Source of the DNA: Clostridia bacterium
Lineage (GTDB): Bacteria > Bacillota > Clostridia > Christensenellales > UBA1242
DNA length: 46,718 nucleotides
Direction of reading: 5' to 3'
NCBI GenBank assembly: GCA_016297915.1
Contig: JAEDFU010000010.1
Span: forward strand, 1-46,718
In this document: positions 24,183-32,869 of the stretch, piece after piece
Layout of the letters: each line of letters opens with the position of its first letter
How positions within the stretch are numbered: position 1 is the first letter of the stretch
Program-made: the position numbers and the translations under genes
Notes under the pieces: generated by a model
The model's input: the letters and a program-made list of their open reading frames with translations, nothing else
What the model was told of the DNA's origin: nothing
Database searches by the model: none

Positions 24183-24928
24183 TTTTCTACCTTAGTATCA
24201 ATAATTTTTTGAAATTCATCAAGCTTGAGGCATGCTCCACCAATTAGTCCTCCGTCAATGCTCTCCTTGGACAAAATTTCTTGTGCATTGTCTGCTTTGA
24301 GACTTCCGCCATATAGCATGATAGAATTTTTGAGGCAATAATTATCCTCAAGCAAACGCTTAGCAAAACCGCAAATCTCCTCTGCTTGGTCAGAAGTTGC
24401 ACTAATCCCAGTGCCGATAGCCCAAACAGGTTCGTAAGCAAATATAATTCTGCCAATATCTTCCTCATCAATATCTTGCAAGGCAGATGTTATCTGTCTT
24501 TCTACAATATTATAAGTACTTCCTGCTTTTCGCTCTTCAATTGTCTCACCAAAGCAAAGAATTGGAGTAATCCCTGTCTCAAGAGCTTTTTTGACCTTGA
24601 GATTGATATCCTCGTCAGTCTCTCCAAAAATATGTCTGCGTTCGCTGTGACCAAGGATTACAAGGTCACAACCAAAGTCATTAAGCATATGCGCACTAAT
24701 TTCGCCTGTAAAAGCGCCCTTGTCAGCATGATACATATTCTCAGCTCCAAACAAAACTTTTGAGCCGTCAAGCATGTATTTTGCCATATTTATATAAACA
24801 TAAGGCACACAAACCCCAACAACATTGCTAGAATTTTCGGCAATGCCTACAATATGCTCAAAGTATGGCTCAAGCTCAGACAAAGACATGTTCATTTTCA
24901 TGTTGCCGATAAGATATAGTTTTTTCAT
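24179..24928 (-). CDS. tpiA: Triosephosphate isomerase
   Basis: Interconverts dihydroxyacetone phosphate and glyceraldehyde-3-phosphate. The 249 residues have the usual length of the TIM barrel. Catalytic blocks visible: N-terminal GNMKMN (normally GNWKMN; Asn and Lys kept, Trp replaced by Met), ILGHSERRH with the catalytic His, and FAYEPVWAIGTG with the catalytic Glu. ATG has AAGGAG upstream and follows pgk by 9 bases. It overlaps gpmI by 4 bases. Confidence 0.97.
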   Translation of the reverse strand: MKKLYLIGNMKMNMSLSELEPYFEHIVGIAENSSNVVGVCVPYVYINMAKYMLDGSKVLFGAENMYHADKGAFTGEISAHMLNDFGCDLVILGHSERRHIFGETDEDINLKVKKALETGITPILCFGETIEERKAGSTYNIVERQITSALQDIDEEDIGRIIFAYEPVWAIGTGISATSDQAEEICGFAKRLLEDNYCLKNSIMLYGGSLKADNAQEILSKESIDGGLIGGACLKLDEFQKIIDTKVEK

Positions 24929-24937
24929 AAATGCTCC

Positions 24938-26119
24938 TTATAGATTGTCTATTACATCAACACCCGGCAAAACTTTGCCCTCAAATAACTTAAGTGATGC
25001 ACCACCACCTGTAGATATATGAGTCATCTTGTGAGCCAAACCCATGTTGATAACAGCACTTGCACTGTCTCCGCCACCAATAATAGTTGTTCCTTTAACC
25101 TTGGTTAGAGCCTTGGCAATTGAATAAGTTCCAACTGCAAATTCCTTCTTTTCAAATACTCCAACTGGTCCATTCCAGATAACTGTTTTTGCTTTTTTGA
25201 TTGCTTTTGTAAATAGTTTAATGGTCTTTTTGCCAATATCAACACCCATATAACCGTCGTCTATATTTTGGTCTTTGGTAAGTTTTGCATCGGATACATT
25301 GTCAATTGCTGTGGTTTCAACCAAGTCAATAGGTAGCAAAAAGTTTACACCCTTGTCTTTGGCTTTTTGCATAAGTCTCTTAGCCTCGTCAACATTGGTC
25401 TCATCAAATAGTGACTCGCCAATCTTATAGCCCATTGCAGATAGGAATGTATAAGCCATTCCGCCACCGATGATTAAAGTATCAACAGTATCAAGTAGGC
25501 TATCAATAATGCCGATTTTGTCCTTGACTTTTGCACCGCCAAGTATTCCTACAAAAGGTCTCTTTGGATTATTAATAGTTCCAACGATTATATTAAGTTC
25601 TTTTTCAATCAAAAATCCTATTGCATTAGGAAGAAGTTTGGCAACACCATAAGTTGATGCGTGCTTGCGGTGAGCTGTTCCAAATGCATCATTAACATAT
25701 ACTTCGGCAAGACTAGATAGCTCTTTGCAAAAGTTCTTGTCATTTTCCTCTTCTCTAGCGTCAAATCTCAAGTTTTCAAGCAACAATACTTGACCAAGTT
25801 TGAGTGCTTTTGCCTTGGCTTTGGCATCTTTGCCAGTAACATCGTCAGCCATAATAACTTCGGTGTTTGGCATAAGCTCTCTGAGTCTTTCGGCAACAAC
25901 CTTCAAAGAATATTTAGGGTCAACACCCTCAGGTCTACCAAGGTGGCTCATAAGGATTACTGCAGCACCTTTTTCGAGCAAATAGTTAATAGTAGGCAAA
26001 GCCTCTCTGATACGGTTGTCATCAGTAATTTTGCCGTCAATAACAGGCACATTAAAGTCAACTCTTACAAGCACTTTTTTGTCATAAACATCAATATCTT
26101 TAATAGTTTTTTTATTCAT
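24938..26119 (-). CDS. pgk: Phosphoglycerate kinase
   Basis: Transfers phosphate from 1,3-bisphosphoglycerate to ADP. The 393 residues are full length. Motifs: KVLVRVDFNVPVIDGKITDD near the N-terminus, MSHLGRPEG (substrate-binding Arg), LLLENLRFDAREEEND, and the C-terminal nucleotide-binding block TTIIGGGDSASAV. It is first in the operon pgk-tpiA-gpmI. No gapA gene lies immediately upstream, which is where many Bacillota have it. Confidence 0.97.
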   Translation of the reverse strand: MNKKTIKDIDVYDKKVLVRVDFNVPVIDGKITDDNRIREALPTINYLLEKGAAVILMSHLGRPEGVDPKYSLKVVAERLRELMPNTEVIMADDVTGKDAKAKAKALKLGQVLLLENLRFDAREEENDKNFCKELSSLAEVYVNDAFGTAHRKHASTYGVAKLLPNAIGFLIEKELNIIVGTINNPKRPFVGILGGAKVKDKIGIIDSLLDTVDTLIIGGGMAYTFLSAMGYKIGESLFDETNVDEAKRLMQKAKDKGVNFLLPIDLVETTAIDNVSDAKLTKDQNIDDGYMGVDIGKKTIKLFTKAIKKAKTVIWNGPVGVFEKKEFAVGTYSIAKALTKVKGTTIIGGGDSASAVINMGLAHKMTHISTGGGASLKLFEGKVLPGVDVIDNL

Positions 26120-26178
26120 ATTTTACTCCATTTAATATTTTATTTTGAAAAAACTAATATATCTATATATACAATTTA

Positions 26179-26207
26179 ATTATATAAGTATTTTGAAAAG
26201 TTAGCAA
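26179..26207 (-). promoter_or_regulatory. Promoter of pgk operon
   Basis: Minus strand: TTGCTA (26207-26202), 17 bases, TATAAT (26184-26179). It lies directly after the dusB terminator. Confidence 0.75.
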
Positions 26208-26210
26208 ACA

Positions 26211-26251
26211 AAAATAGCACATTTGAGCAATTTTTAATGGTTCAAATGTGC
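26211..26251 (-). terminator. Terminator of dusB operon
   Basis: GCACATTTGA (26217-26226) and TCAAATGTGC (26242-26251) form a perfect 10-base stem, followed by TATTTTTG on the minus strand. It lies just after the dusB stop at 26257. Confidence 0.75.
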
Positions 26252-26256
26252 ATATT

Positions 26257-27198
26257 TTACACTTTTTTGTAAGCAAAAAACTCTCTTAGTTTTTCTAAAA
26301 CAATTTGCAAATCAGGCTCAGTAGAGACAAACTTTTTTAAGTCAGTTGCATTTGGTTCACCTTTGAGATACCAAAGCAAGTGTTTGCGAATATGCCCAGA
26401 CACAAAACTCTTGGGATACAAACTCTCAAGCATGCTTATGTGTCTAACAATAATATCATACTTATTAGCACTAGTCTCTTTCCCTCTAACTTCCTCAAAA
26501 ACATAAGGTCTGCCAAGCGACCCTCTGCCTATCATTACAGCATCACAATGTGTATATTCAAGCGTCCTTAGATAACTCTCTCTATCAACAACATCACCAC
26601 TTGCAATTACTGGGATTTTGACGCTATCTTTGACACTTTTAATTATATCCAAATCAACATTTCCGCTATACATTTGCGTCCTAGTTCTTCCATGAACTGT
26701 AATCGCACTAGCCCCAGCACGCTCACACATTTTGGCAAATTCAATTGCGTTAATATGGTCACTATCATATCCACTTCGAAACTTAATAGTTATAGGCTTG
26801 TCTGTAGCACGAACGCATTTGGAGATAATTTCCTCAGCCAAATCTATTTGGGTCATCAAAAAACTCCCCTCGCCGTTGTTTACAATTTTGGGTGCTGGAC
26901 ATCCCATATTTATGTCTATAATATCAAATTTTTTGAGATAATCTGACGCACAAATCTCCGCCATAATGTCAGGCTCAGAGCCAAAAATTTGAACGATTTT
27001 TATCTTTTCGTTTGGAGCAGTTTTGAGCAAGTCCTCAGTTTTTTTGTTGCCATAAGACAGAGCCTTGGCACTTATCATCTCAGTCACACCAGCGTCTGCA
27101 CCATAATCTACACAAATTGACCTAAACGCCACATCAGTAACTCCTGCCATTGGTGCTAAGAGTAGATTATTTTTAAATTCAATGTCTTTAATTTTCAT
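26257..27198 (-). CDS. dusB: tRNA-dihydrouridine synthase (DusB-type)
   Basis: This FMN enzyme reduces uridine to dihydrouridine in tRNA using NADPH. The 313 residues match the family. Visible: N-terminal LLAPMAGVTDVAFRS, the active-site segment NMGCPAPKIVNNGEGSFLM with the catalytic Cys, ITVHGRTRTQMYSG and VMIGRGSLGRPYVF near the C-terminal end of the barrel. It follows the acetyltransferase gene by 15 bases and shares its promoter. The subtype assignment to DusB rests on overall resemblance. Confidence 0.9.
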   Translation of the reverse strand: MKIKDIEFKNNLLLAPMAGVTDVAFRSICVDYGADAGVTEMISAKALSYGNKKTEDLLKTAPNEKIKIVQIFGSEPDIMAEICASDYLKKFDIIDINMGCPAPKIVNNGEGSFLMTQIDLAEEIISKCVRATDKPITIKFRSGYDSDHINAIEFAKMCERAGASAITVHGRTRTQMYSGNVDLDIIKSVKDSVKIPVIASGDVVDRESYLRTLEYTHCDAVMIGRGSLGRPYVFEEVRGKETSANKYDIIVRHISMLESLYPKSFVSGHIRKHLLWYLKGEPNATDLKKFVSTEPDLQIVLEKLREFFAYKKV

Positions 27199-27213
27199 AT
27201 TATATATGTTTAA

Positions 27214-27666
27214 TTATTTCCTTAAAATTGTTTTAACTTCGCCATATCCCAAGTGTTTATAAAATTCCAAAGCATTTGAATTGTTATTAATAGTTGTAAT
27301 CTCAATTACAAAATCATTTTGAAAACTATTTTTTGCCCACTCTTCCACAGATTTTATAAGTTTTTTACCAACACCTTTTCTTCTATAAGGTTCTTCGACA
27401 AATAATGCTTCCAAAACAATTACATTTGTTACATTGACCTTACCTTTTATGTTTTTTAGATAAGCAAAAACATATCCGATTGGATTTTTCTCCATAGCAT
27501 AAGCGATATAAACATTATCATGTTCAAGGCTGTTTTTATGGATATTTTTTACTTTAACATTTTTAAGTATTATATTATCACAATCGGACTCAAAATTTAT
27601 AAGTTTTTCCAAAAATTCATCGCAAATCTGACAATCTCTATCGTTTTTAACTCTAATAATATTCAT
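27214..27666 (-). CDS. GNAT family N-acetyltransferase
   Basis: Transfers an acetyl group from acetyl-CoA to an unknown amine. The 150 residues carry the core GNAT block VLEALFVEEPYRRKGVGKKLI, with the R/Q-x-x-G-x-G acetyl-CoA loop (RRKGVG), followed by a helix and the C-terminal NNNSNALEFYKHLGY that closes many family members. ATG has AAAGGAGA upstream. It is first in an operon with dusB. The substrate cannot be read from the sequence. Confidence 0.85.
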   Translation of the reverse strand: MNIIRVKNDRDCQICDEFLEKLINFESDCDNIILKNVKVKNIHKNSLEHDNVYIAYAMEKNPIGYVFAYLKNIKGKVNVTNVIVLEALFVEEPYRRKGVGKKLIKSVEEWAKNSFQNDFVIEITTINNNSNALEFYKHLGYGEVKTILRK

Positions 27667-27689
27667 ACAATCTCCTTTATTACAAGTTA

Positions 27690-27718
27690 ATTATACAAAC
27701 TAAATATAGTTTTTGCAA
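27690..27718 (-). promoter_or_regulatory. Promoter of acetyltransferase-dusB operon
   Basis: Minus strand: TTGCAA (27718-27713), 17 bases, TATAAT (27695-27690). Start predicted near 27683, with AAAGGAG soon after. Confidence 0.8.
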
Positions 27719-27756
27719 ACAAAAAAACACTAGATTTACATAATCACTCTAGCGTT
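27719..27756 (-). terminator. Terminator of the AAA/VWA operon
   Basis: AACACTAGA (27726-27734) pairs with TCTAGCGTT (27748-27756) with one G-T pair. A run of A on the left gives a T-run on the minus strand. It lies just after the stop of the VWA gene at 27763. Confidence 0.8.
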
Positions 27757-27762
27757 TTTTAA

Positions 27763-29310
27763 TTACAATATTTCCAAATCCTGTGATTTGCTTTCCAGAA
27801 TTTGTTTGGAATTGACATGGATAACCCTGCCAAAATCCGTACGAAAACTCGGATTATCATAAACAACCCAAATCAGCTGTTTGTACTTATTGTTCGAGGC
27901 TAAAAACATACCTTCGCCGTCGGTAAATATTATTCTATTAAGACATCTAGCGTCTTTGCCCTTCCAAGTAAAAGCATCGGCTGCCGCATAAAAATTTGTT
28001 CCAGATCTGCCTTGAATTTGGAAGTTATCAATATCCGACATCTTTTTGATTTCGACAAACTTATAAGCACTGTCACTAAAACATCCTGCTTTGAGTTTGT
28101 TGCCTCTCATCAAATGTTTGAGTTGCCTCAAAAATTCTTTTAGCAAATCATCTGACACCGAAAGACTTGCATCAAGCATAACCTCAACACCCGGCATGTC
28201 AAATTGCTCCAAATCCTCAATTCTTGCCTGAAAATAATTATCCTCATCAGCTCGCCTATAACTATATAGCGAGACTTCGTCATCTAAATATCTTTTGAGA
28301 ATAGTTTTCCATGACAAAGCCTTATCTGCCTTGCCAACTTCGCCAAGTGTGTAATTTTCAGTACTAATAGAGTTTCCTTTGCCAGCTTCTTTTGCACTCA
28401 CTTGGTCTTTGAGTTGCCTAATTAATTCTCTGCCCTTTTCTTCCTTTTTTTCTTGGTTTTTGCGTCCAAATTCTTTTTCAAAATCTGACATAGGCTCTTG
28501 TGCACTCTTGATTTCATCTTCATAAGCCTCAGGTTTTGACTGTAATTGTTTAGCCAATTCTTCAAGTCTTTTGTTGATTTTTTCTTGGTCGATTTCGTGC
28601 TTTTTGACAGCCTCCTGCCAGATATCATGATTGGATATGTGGGACTGTTTTGGATTGCTTTGCTCTCCATTTGAACTTTGATCATCATCTGAGACATTGG
28701 CAGAATTTTGTTGAGGTTCTCCATTTGACTTATCTGCCGAAGAGTCATTTTGCTCATTTTTCGCTTGTTCATTTTGTTGGGATTGCACTTGCGTTTCATC
28801 AGATTGTGTCGAGCCTTGTTGTGAGTCATCAGTTTGTTTGCCTTGAGAGTTGCCACTTCCGCCTTGCGAGTTTTGTTGCTCTTGTTTGTCAGTCTTATTG
28901 GGGTCATGAATTAAGTCATACATCTCATCGGCAGACTTGCCTTGAGCCTCGTCCATATCCACACCACCGTCAATCATAGGCAGTCCATTGTCTTTGAGAA
29001 TCTTGTTTATAACCGAATCAGTAGCTATGTTCCAGTCATCCGCATCTTTATCTTTGCTTCGCAAAATATGATCAAATGCCACATGCAAGACTTCGTGCGA
29101 CAACGCAAAGACTCTCTGATCGTAGCTCAAATTCTCCAAAAACTTTGGATTATACAAAATACTCTTACTATCTGTAGCACAAGAAGTAATTTCATCCGTT
29201 GCTACAACTTGGAGGTTATCTAAGGTTGAGTCAAGAAGAGGGAACTTTTGACGAACCCCCAGTAGTGCATTATTAATCATTTGTTCATTTGCATGTTTAA
29301 AAATATCCAT
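27763..29310 (-). CDS. VWA-like protein with N-terminal metallopeptidase-like domain
   Basis: The 515 residues fall into three parts. Residues about 1-130 hold a zinc-peptidase-like motif HEVLHVAFDH (72-81, HExxH plus a later His) with DDWNIATDSVIN, resembling the DUF2201 N-terminal domain. About 140-270 is a Q/N/S/E-rich linker of low complexity, then a charged helical segment to about 345. From about 375 is a VWA-like domain with an intact MIDAS: DASLS (380-384), the Thr in GRSGTNF (about 438) and FTDGEG (Asp 464). Such proteins pair with MoxR-type ATPases, the ATPase acting on the VWA partner or its client. Here it is last in a three-gene operon, 5 bases after the small AAA-like gene. Whether the HExxH is an active protease is unknown. 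Confidence 0.85.
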   Translation of the reverse strand: MDIFKHANEQMINNALLGVRQKFPLLDSTLDNLQVVATDEITSCATDSKSILYNPKFLENLSYDQRVFALSHEVLHVAFDHILRSKDKDADDWNIATDSVINKILKDNGLPMIDGGVDMDEAQGKSADEMYDLIHDPNKTDKQEQQNSQGGSGNSQGKQTDDSQQGSTQSDETQVQSQQNEQAKNEQNDSSADKSNGEPQQNSANVSDDDQSSNGEQSNPKQSHISNHDIWQEAVKKHEIDQEKINKRLEELAKQLQSKPEAYEDEIKSAQEPMSDFEKEFGRKNQEKKEEKGRELIRQLKDQVSAKEAGKGNSISTENYTLGEVGKADKALSWKTILKRYLDDEVSLYSYRRADEDNYFQARIEDLEQFDMPGVEVMLDASLSVSDDLLKEFLRQLKHLMRGNKLKAGCFSDSAYKFVEIKKMSDIDNFQIQGRSGTNFYAAADAFTWKGKDARCLNRIIFTDGEGMFLASNNKYKQLIWVVYDNPSFRTDFGRVIHVNSKQILESKSQDLEIL

Positions 29311-29315
29311 TTACT

Positions 29316-29717
29316 TTAGCCTTTGATTTTGATACACAAACCCTTAATCTTTGGTGACACTAAGTCGAAATTTCCGTCCGCACAAGTAAGAACGATACTT
29401 GTCCCTGCTGGGAATGAATAACCATTAATTCCTTTAAATTTTAAGATACCTATAAATTTCTCTTGTTCTGTCATATCTATTTGGTCTATGTCACTAATAA
29501 CTAATGTTGACACAACATTTTTCTTGTCGTTTAATATCATCTCCAATATCCAAGTAGGCATTTTGTTGCCATTTTCATTAGGAATTATTCCCAAATCTTT
29601 ATTAGGTATCTTGCTATCAATAATTATCGCATTATCAATATCTTGAGGCTTAACATTTTCAATAATGATAGGCCACTTTCGATTGTTTTCTATTACTTGC
29701 TTAATTTTCTCTTCCAT
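29316..29717 (-). CDS. Small AAA-like protein lacking Walker A
   Basis: This 133-residue protein has no P-loop, but residues 69-115 (VSTLVISDIDQIDMTEQEKF, then GYSFPAGTSIVLTC) read like the Walker B-to-sensor-1 section of a MoxR-type ATPase: a hydrophobic strand ending in DxD, an E-x-QEKF helix, a G-Y-x-x-P turn and a strand before the expected sensor residue. The usual Walker B DE is DID. The first 60 residues contain WILEMIL and show no nucleotide-binding motif. It may be a degenerate ATPase subunit that completes a ring or an adaptor. ATG has GAGG upstream. It sits 23 bases after the AAA gene and 5 before the VWA gene. The AAA resemblance is my reading, not a search result. Confidence 0.6.
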   Translation of the reverse strand: MEEKIKQVIENNRKWPIIIENVKPQDIDNAIIIDSKIPNKDLGIIPNENGNKMPTWILEMILNDKKNVVSTLVISDIDQIDMTEQEKFIGILKFKGINGYSFPAGTSIVLTCADGNFDLVSPKIKGLCIKIKG

Positions 29718-29740
29718 TTTTGTCCTCTACTTTCGATGTT

Positions 29741-32032
29741 TTAAATACATTTGAATATTTCTTGATAGTCGATTGGTTTGTTAGTATAATTGTTTTTTGC
29801 CATATACTTTTTGTAAGCGTCGGCTAATGCTGGAATTGAACTAATATCAATGTCCTCGACTCCAAGCATCTTGCTGTACTCTTGAGAACTAAGTGAACTA
29901 TATTGTGTGGTATGGACATAAGAAGTTGGCAACCATGCAAATAGTTTAGTTCTATCCAACTGATTTACATTTCCTATAGCACCAAAGTAATGGCCACAAT
30001 AATCTTCCATAGTTTGTTTAATTAATTGTTTGCGCTCATAGCCGGTGACTTTGATTGCAACATCCTTATTAGAATTAAAAAATTCATCAAGTGATAGCTT
30101 ATATGTAGTTGGAGGGTTATCGTGGTATAAAAACATCAATTCAGATTCTGTAAGACACCTGCTAAAATCAACATCTTCTAATTCAAATACTCTATATCTA
30201 CATATTTCGCAAGGAAAACTATCAAAGTTATTAAAATTCAAAACATTTCCTTCTTGCTCAGCAAATTGTTTGGCTGTAGGAACGCCTTTGATTTGAGTTT
30301 TTTTCTTGATTTCTTTCATGAATTTTTGTGCAAACATATCGTCGCTATTAATATCTATCTGAAGTATCAATCTGTCTTTTGAATTCAAAAATTCATCTAT
30401 AGTGTATTTATGTGTTGGTTGACCACTAACTTGAACAGCTTGAGTATTAGATTGCGGATTGCCACTTGTAGTTAAATTATTGTCCCCATATATTTCCTTA
30501 TCTAATAGTTCTTGGTCGATGGCAGAAAGGTCAGCACTCATATCCACTTCGGATATGTCATATGCATACTGATTGTTAGAAATCACAGGATCTCCATCAC
30601 GGAAATATTCTCCCTGATTTGAATAATAAATAGTATCTGTTGGCTTAACGCCCCTTTTATTTTGAATAGCGTCATAAGCATTGTCATTATATGGACTAAA
30701 TGCCCAATAATATTCCCCTGTCATCCATTTTTTATTGTGTTTTTCAAGTGCTTTTCCCACGATAGCGGCTTGCCTAAAATTATGCACTGCAATAAACTTT
30801 TTGTTATCATCTTTTACAAAATCATCCATGCTGATTTTATAATTGGATTTTGCGATACTTGGAGATGATTGTTCATTAGTTTCACCTTGCGACTCTGTAG
30901 TTTTAGGCAAATTTGATTGAGTTTGCATTAATTTTTTCGACGCTTCTTTTTGTTTCTTTATTGCGTTAATAACCAATGCTCTCTCTGGGTCATCACCAAT
31001 CCAAGCAAGGTCATATTTGGTCAAAAATTCATTGCCATACTGATTAGAAATAAAATCTCGAATTCCACTTACTTGCTCATTTGTCGCGTTTGTTAATGTC
31101 AAGATAAATGCAATAATTTCATCTGCTCTAGTTGGAAGATTTGGCACAGCATAATTTCCACTTAAAATATCTTGGACCGTAATAGGAACATATTGTTTTG
31201 CAAAGTTTCTAAATTTTTTTGCATTTTCTTTGCCAATTTTGTTTTCAATTATCTCAATTGCAATTTTGCCCCCATTTGCATATATTACATCCGATACTTG
31301 TTCCCATGCTCGAGGGTCAAGTGCATATTTTGGAGGATTTTCTGGATCATATTTGGAGCAAAATAATTTGTTGTTGTAAGACACAAACGCTCTAACAATT
31401 GGGTGAATCCTATCGTGTCCTGTATCTTTGTCAATCTTTTGACCCCACTGAACCCAATCTGAAACTTTTGGCTCAAGATAAATATGAGCTACAAATCTAC
31501 GAAATAGTGGTTCTGGAATAATATTGGCAGCCTCACTCTCATCCCTGCTATTGCCTGCACAGACAACGACACAATTGTCTGGGAGTTTGCCCAAGTTAGG
31601 AGCAATTGAGTGTTCAAGCACCAAGTGATAAGCAAAACTTTGGACAGTCTCTTTGGCATTAGTTAATTCGTCGATAAATAGAACATGAACCTTGTCTTTT
31701 TCTCTTTCGCATTTTTCACACAAATCCCCATACCAACTAGGAGCAATCCATTTGCCAACTTGTGTAGTGTCATTATTTGGATAAATAGTCTTACCAATGA
31801 CCTCTTCTGGCACCATTCCGTTACGCAAATATATAGACACATAGTCTGGATCAATATCTTTTATCCTACGAGACTTACCAACACCAGACATACCATGTAG
31901 CATAAAAGGCATTTTGTTCTTGATATAAAACTCAATCTGCTCATCAACACTCATTTTGTTGTCGTCAATACTTATGGCATTGATTGTGTCTTTTAGATTT
32001 CCGTCACCAACAATCTCTGCTAATTTTCCCAT
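29741..32032 (-). CDS. MoxR-type AAA+ ATPase with triplicated C-terminal module
   Basis: The 763 residues begin with an AAA+ core: Walker A GMSGVGKS (47-54), Walker B VLFIDE (Asp121, Glu122), sensor-1 CAGNSRDESEA (Asn161) and the arginine-finger-like LFRRF (176-180), followed by a helical lid to about 330. Such ATPases remodel partners, often VWA proteins. After a linker come three related modules at about 397-498, 541-641 and 642-730. Each opens with Y-x-[IL]-x-x-D-[DE]-F, has a mid-module I-x-V or I-x-I strand, and closes near a D-[VI]-D-[MFI]-S motif. They might bind a client or a ligand. ATG has AAGGGG upstream. It is first of the three-gene operon. Confidence 0.88.
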   Translation of the reverse strand: MGKLAEIVGDGNLKDTINAISIDDNKMSVDEQIEFYIKNKMPFMLHGMSGVGKSRRIKDIDPDYVSIYLRNGMVPEEVIGKTIYPNNDTTQVGKWIAPSWYGDLCEKCEREKDKVHVLFIDELTNAKETVQSFAYHLVLEHSIAPNLGKLPDNCVVVCAGNSRDESEAANIIPEPLFRRFVAHIYLEPKVSDWVQWGQKIDKDTGHDRIHPIVRAFVSYNNKLFCSKYDPENPPKYALDPRAWEQVSDVIYANGGKIAIEIIENKIGKENAKKFRNFAKQYVPITVQDILSGNYAVPNLPTRADEIIAFILTLTNATNEQVSGIRDFISNQYGNEFLTKYDLAWIGDDPERALVINAIKKQKEASKKLMQTQSNLPKTTESQGETNEQSSPSIAKSNYKISMDDFVKDDNKKFIAVHNFRQAAIVGKALEKHNKKWMTGEYYWAFSPYNDNAYDAIQNKRGVKPTDTIYYSNQGEYFRDGDPVISNNQYAYDISEVDMSADLSAIDQELLDKEIYGDNNLTTSGNPQSNTQAVQVSGQPTHKYTIDEFLNSKDRLILQIDINSDDMFAQKFMKEIKKKTQIKGVPTAKQFAEQEGNVLNFNNFDSFPCEICRYRVFELEDVDFSRCLTESELMFLYHDNPPTTYKLSLDEFFNSNKDVAIKVTGYERKQLIKQTMEDYCGHYFGAIGNVNQLDRTKLFAWLPTSYVHTTQYSSLSSQEYSKMLGVEDIDISSIPALADAYKKYMAKNNYTNKPIDYQEIFKCI

Positions 32033-32082
32033 AATATTTTCCCCTTAATCCGTATAGATTTGTTTGCTCTTTTTAAGTTTTG

Positions 32083-32120
32083 TGCTCAAATTTGATTACT
32101 CACAAATTACCTTTTGAGCA
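32083..32120 (-). promoter_or_regulatory. 5' leader stem-loop of the AAA/VWA operon
   Basis: TGCTCAAA (32083-32090) and TTTGAGCA (32113-32120) form a perfect 8-base stem with a 22-base loop inside the leader of about 100 bases. Possible RNA regulatory element; it could also be chance in AT-rich DNA. Confidence 0.4.
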
Positions 32121-32140
32121 TAAGCCATATTACTTATTAT

Positions 32141-32169
32141 AATATATCATATAATTAGAGTAATTTCAA
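32141..32169 (-). promoter_or_regulatory. Promoter of the AAA/VWA operon
   Basis: Minus strand: TTGAAA (32169-32164), 17 bases, TATATT (32146-32141) with TGA just before it. Another TATAAT-like run follows, so the exact start is uncertain. Confidence 0.55.
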
Positions 32170-32207
32170 GACCCAATTTTTATGTTTTGAATCGCCTCAA
32201 TTTTGCA

Positions 32208-32235
32208 CAAAAAAACACAGCCAAAAGACTGCGTT
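32208..32235 (-). terminator. Terminator of the HU gene
   Basis: On the minus strand AACGCAGTC, a TTTT loop and GGCTGTGTT form a 9-base stem with wobble pairs, followed by a run of T. It lies 24 bases after the HU stop. Confidence 0.8.
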
Positions 32236-32259
32236 TAAAAATTTAAGATAAATTAGTTA

Positions 32260-32535
32260 TTACTTGTTAACTGCTTCTTTGAATTGTTTGCCAGCTCTAA
32301 AAGTAGGTGCTTTGCTAGCAGGAACATTAATTGCTTGTTTTGTTCTAGGATTGATGCTAGTTCTAGCAGCTCTCTTTTTAACAACAAATTTACCGAATCC
32401 AGCGATGTTAACTTCTTCTCCTCTCTTCAATTCACTGATGATAGTATCTATCATTGTATCTACAACACCAGCAACTTCTTTTTGAGTTAATCCTGATTTT
32501 TCAGCGATAACTTTAACAATTTCTAATTTATTCAT
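32260..32535 (-). CDS. hup: HU-family DNA-binding protein
   Basis: HU is the abundant nucleoid protein that bends and compacts DNA. The 91 residues start at ATG 32535 with AAAGGAG upstream; the open frame to 32628 covers the promoter and is rejected. Motifs: MNKLEIVKVIAEKSGLTQKE, then VNIAGFGKFVVKKRAARTS, and the DNA-embracing arm RTKQAINVPASKAPTFRAGK with the Pro in a conserved position. It is monocistronic between its own promoter and terminator, as expected for a highly expressed gene. Confidence 0.95.
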   Translation of the reverse strand: MNKLEIVKVIAEKSGLTQKEVAGVVDTMIDTIISELKRGEEVNIAGFGKFVVKKRAARTSINPRTKQAINVPASKAPTFRAGKQFKEAVNK

Positions 32536-32563
32536 ATTTATCTCCTTTAATGGTTGATACCCA

Positions 32564-32591
32564 ATTATACCACAAAATATATTAATTGCAA
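32564..32591 (-). promoter_or_regulatory. HU promoter
   Basis: Minus strand: TTGCAA (32591-32586), 16 bases, TATAAT (32569-32564) with extended TGG. Beyond it, 32592-32869 is AT-rich and holds no feature I can support. Confidence 0.8.
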
Positions 32592-32869
32592 AAAGATTAA
32601 ACAAAAATTTTTTAAATTTTGCACACAAATTGGCTTAATTTCAGTCTTTTAGAGCAAATTTGAATGGATTTTTTGAATTTTATTGCCGTTTTGAGTGTAA
32701 AAAATATTAATTTTTTTGATTTTTAACCACTTGGAGCCAATTTATACTACTTTTTAAGAAGAAAACTATAAGTAATTATTGCTATTACATGGATTTTTTC
32801 TTAAATACTCTAACACAGAACAAACAATCTTAATTGGGATTGCAATAACTGGGGACTTCACAATATCTC

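Noticed and set aside
32766..32861. GTG-started 31-codon frame after spoVB
   Set aside because: The product looks protein-like (SPVIAIPIKIVCSVLEYLRK), but it has no clear ribosome-binding site and no known homologue I can recall. Kept only as a curiosity.
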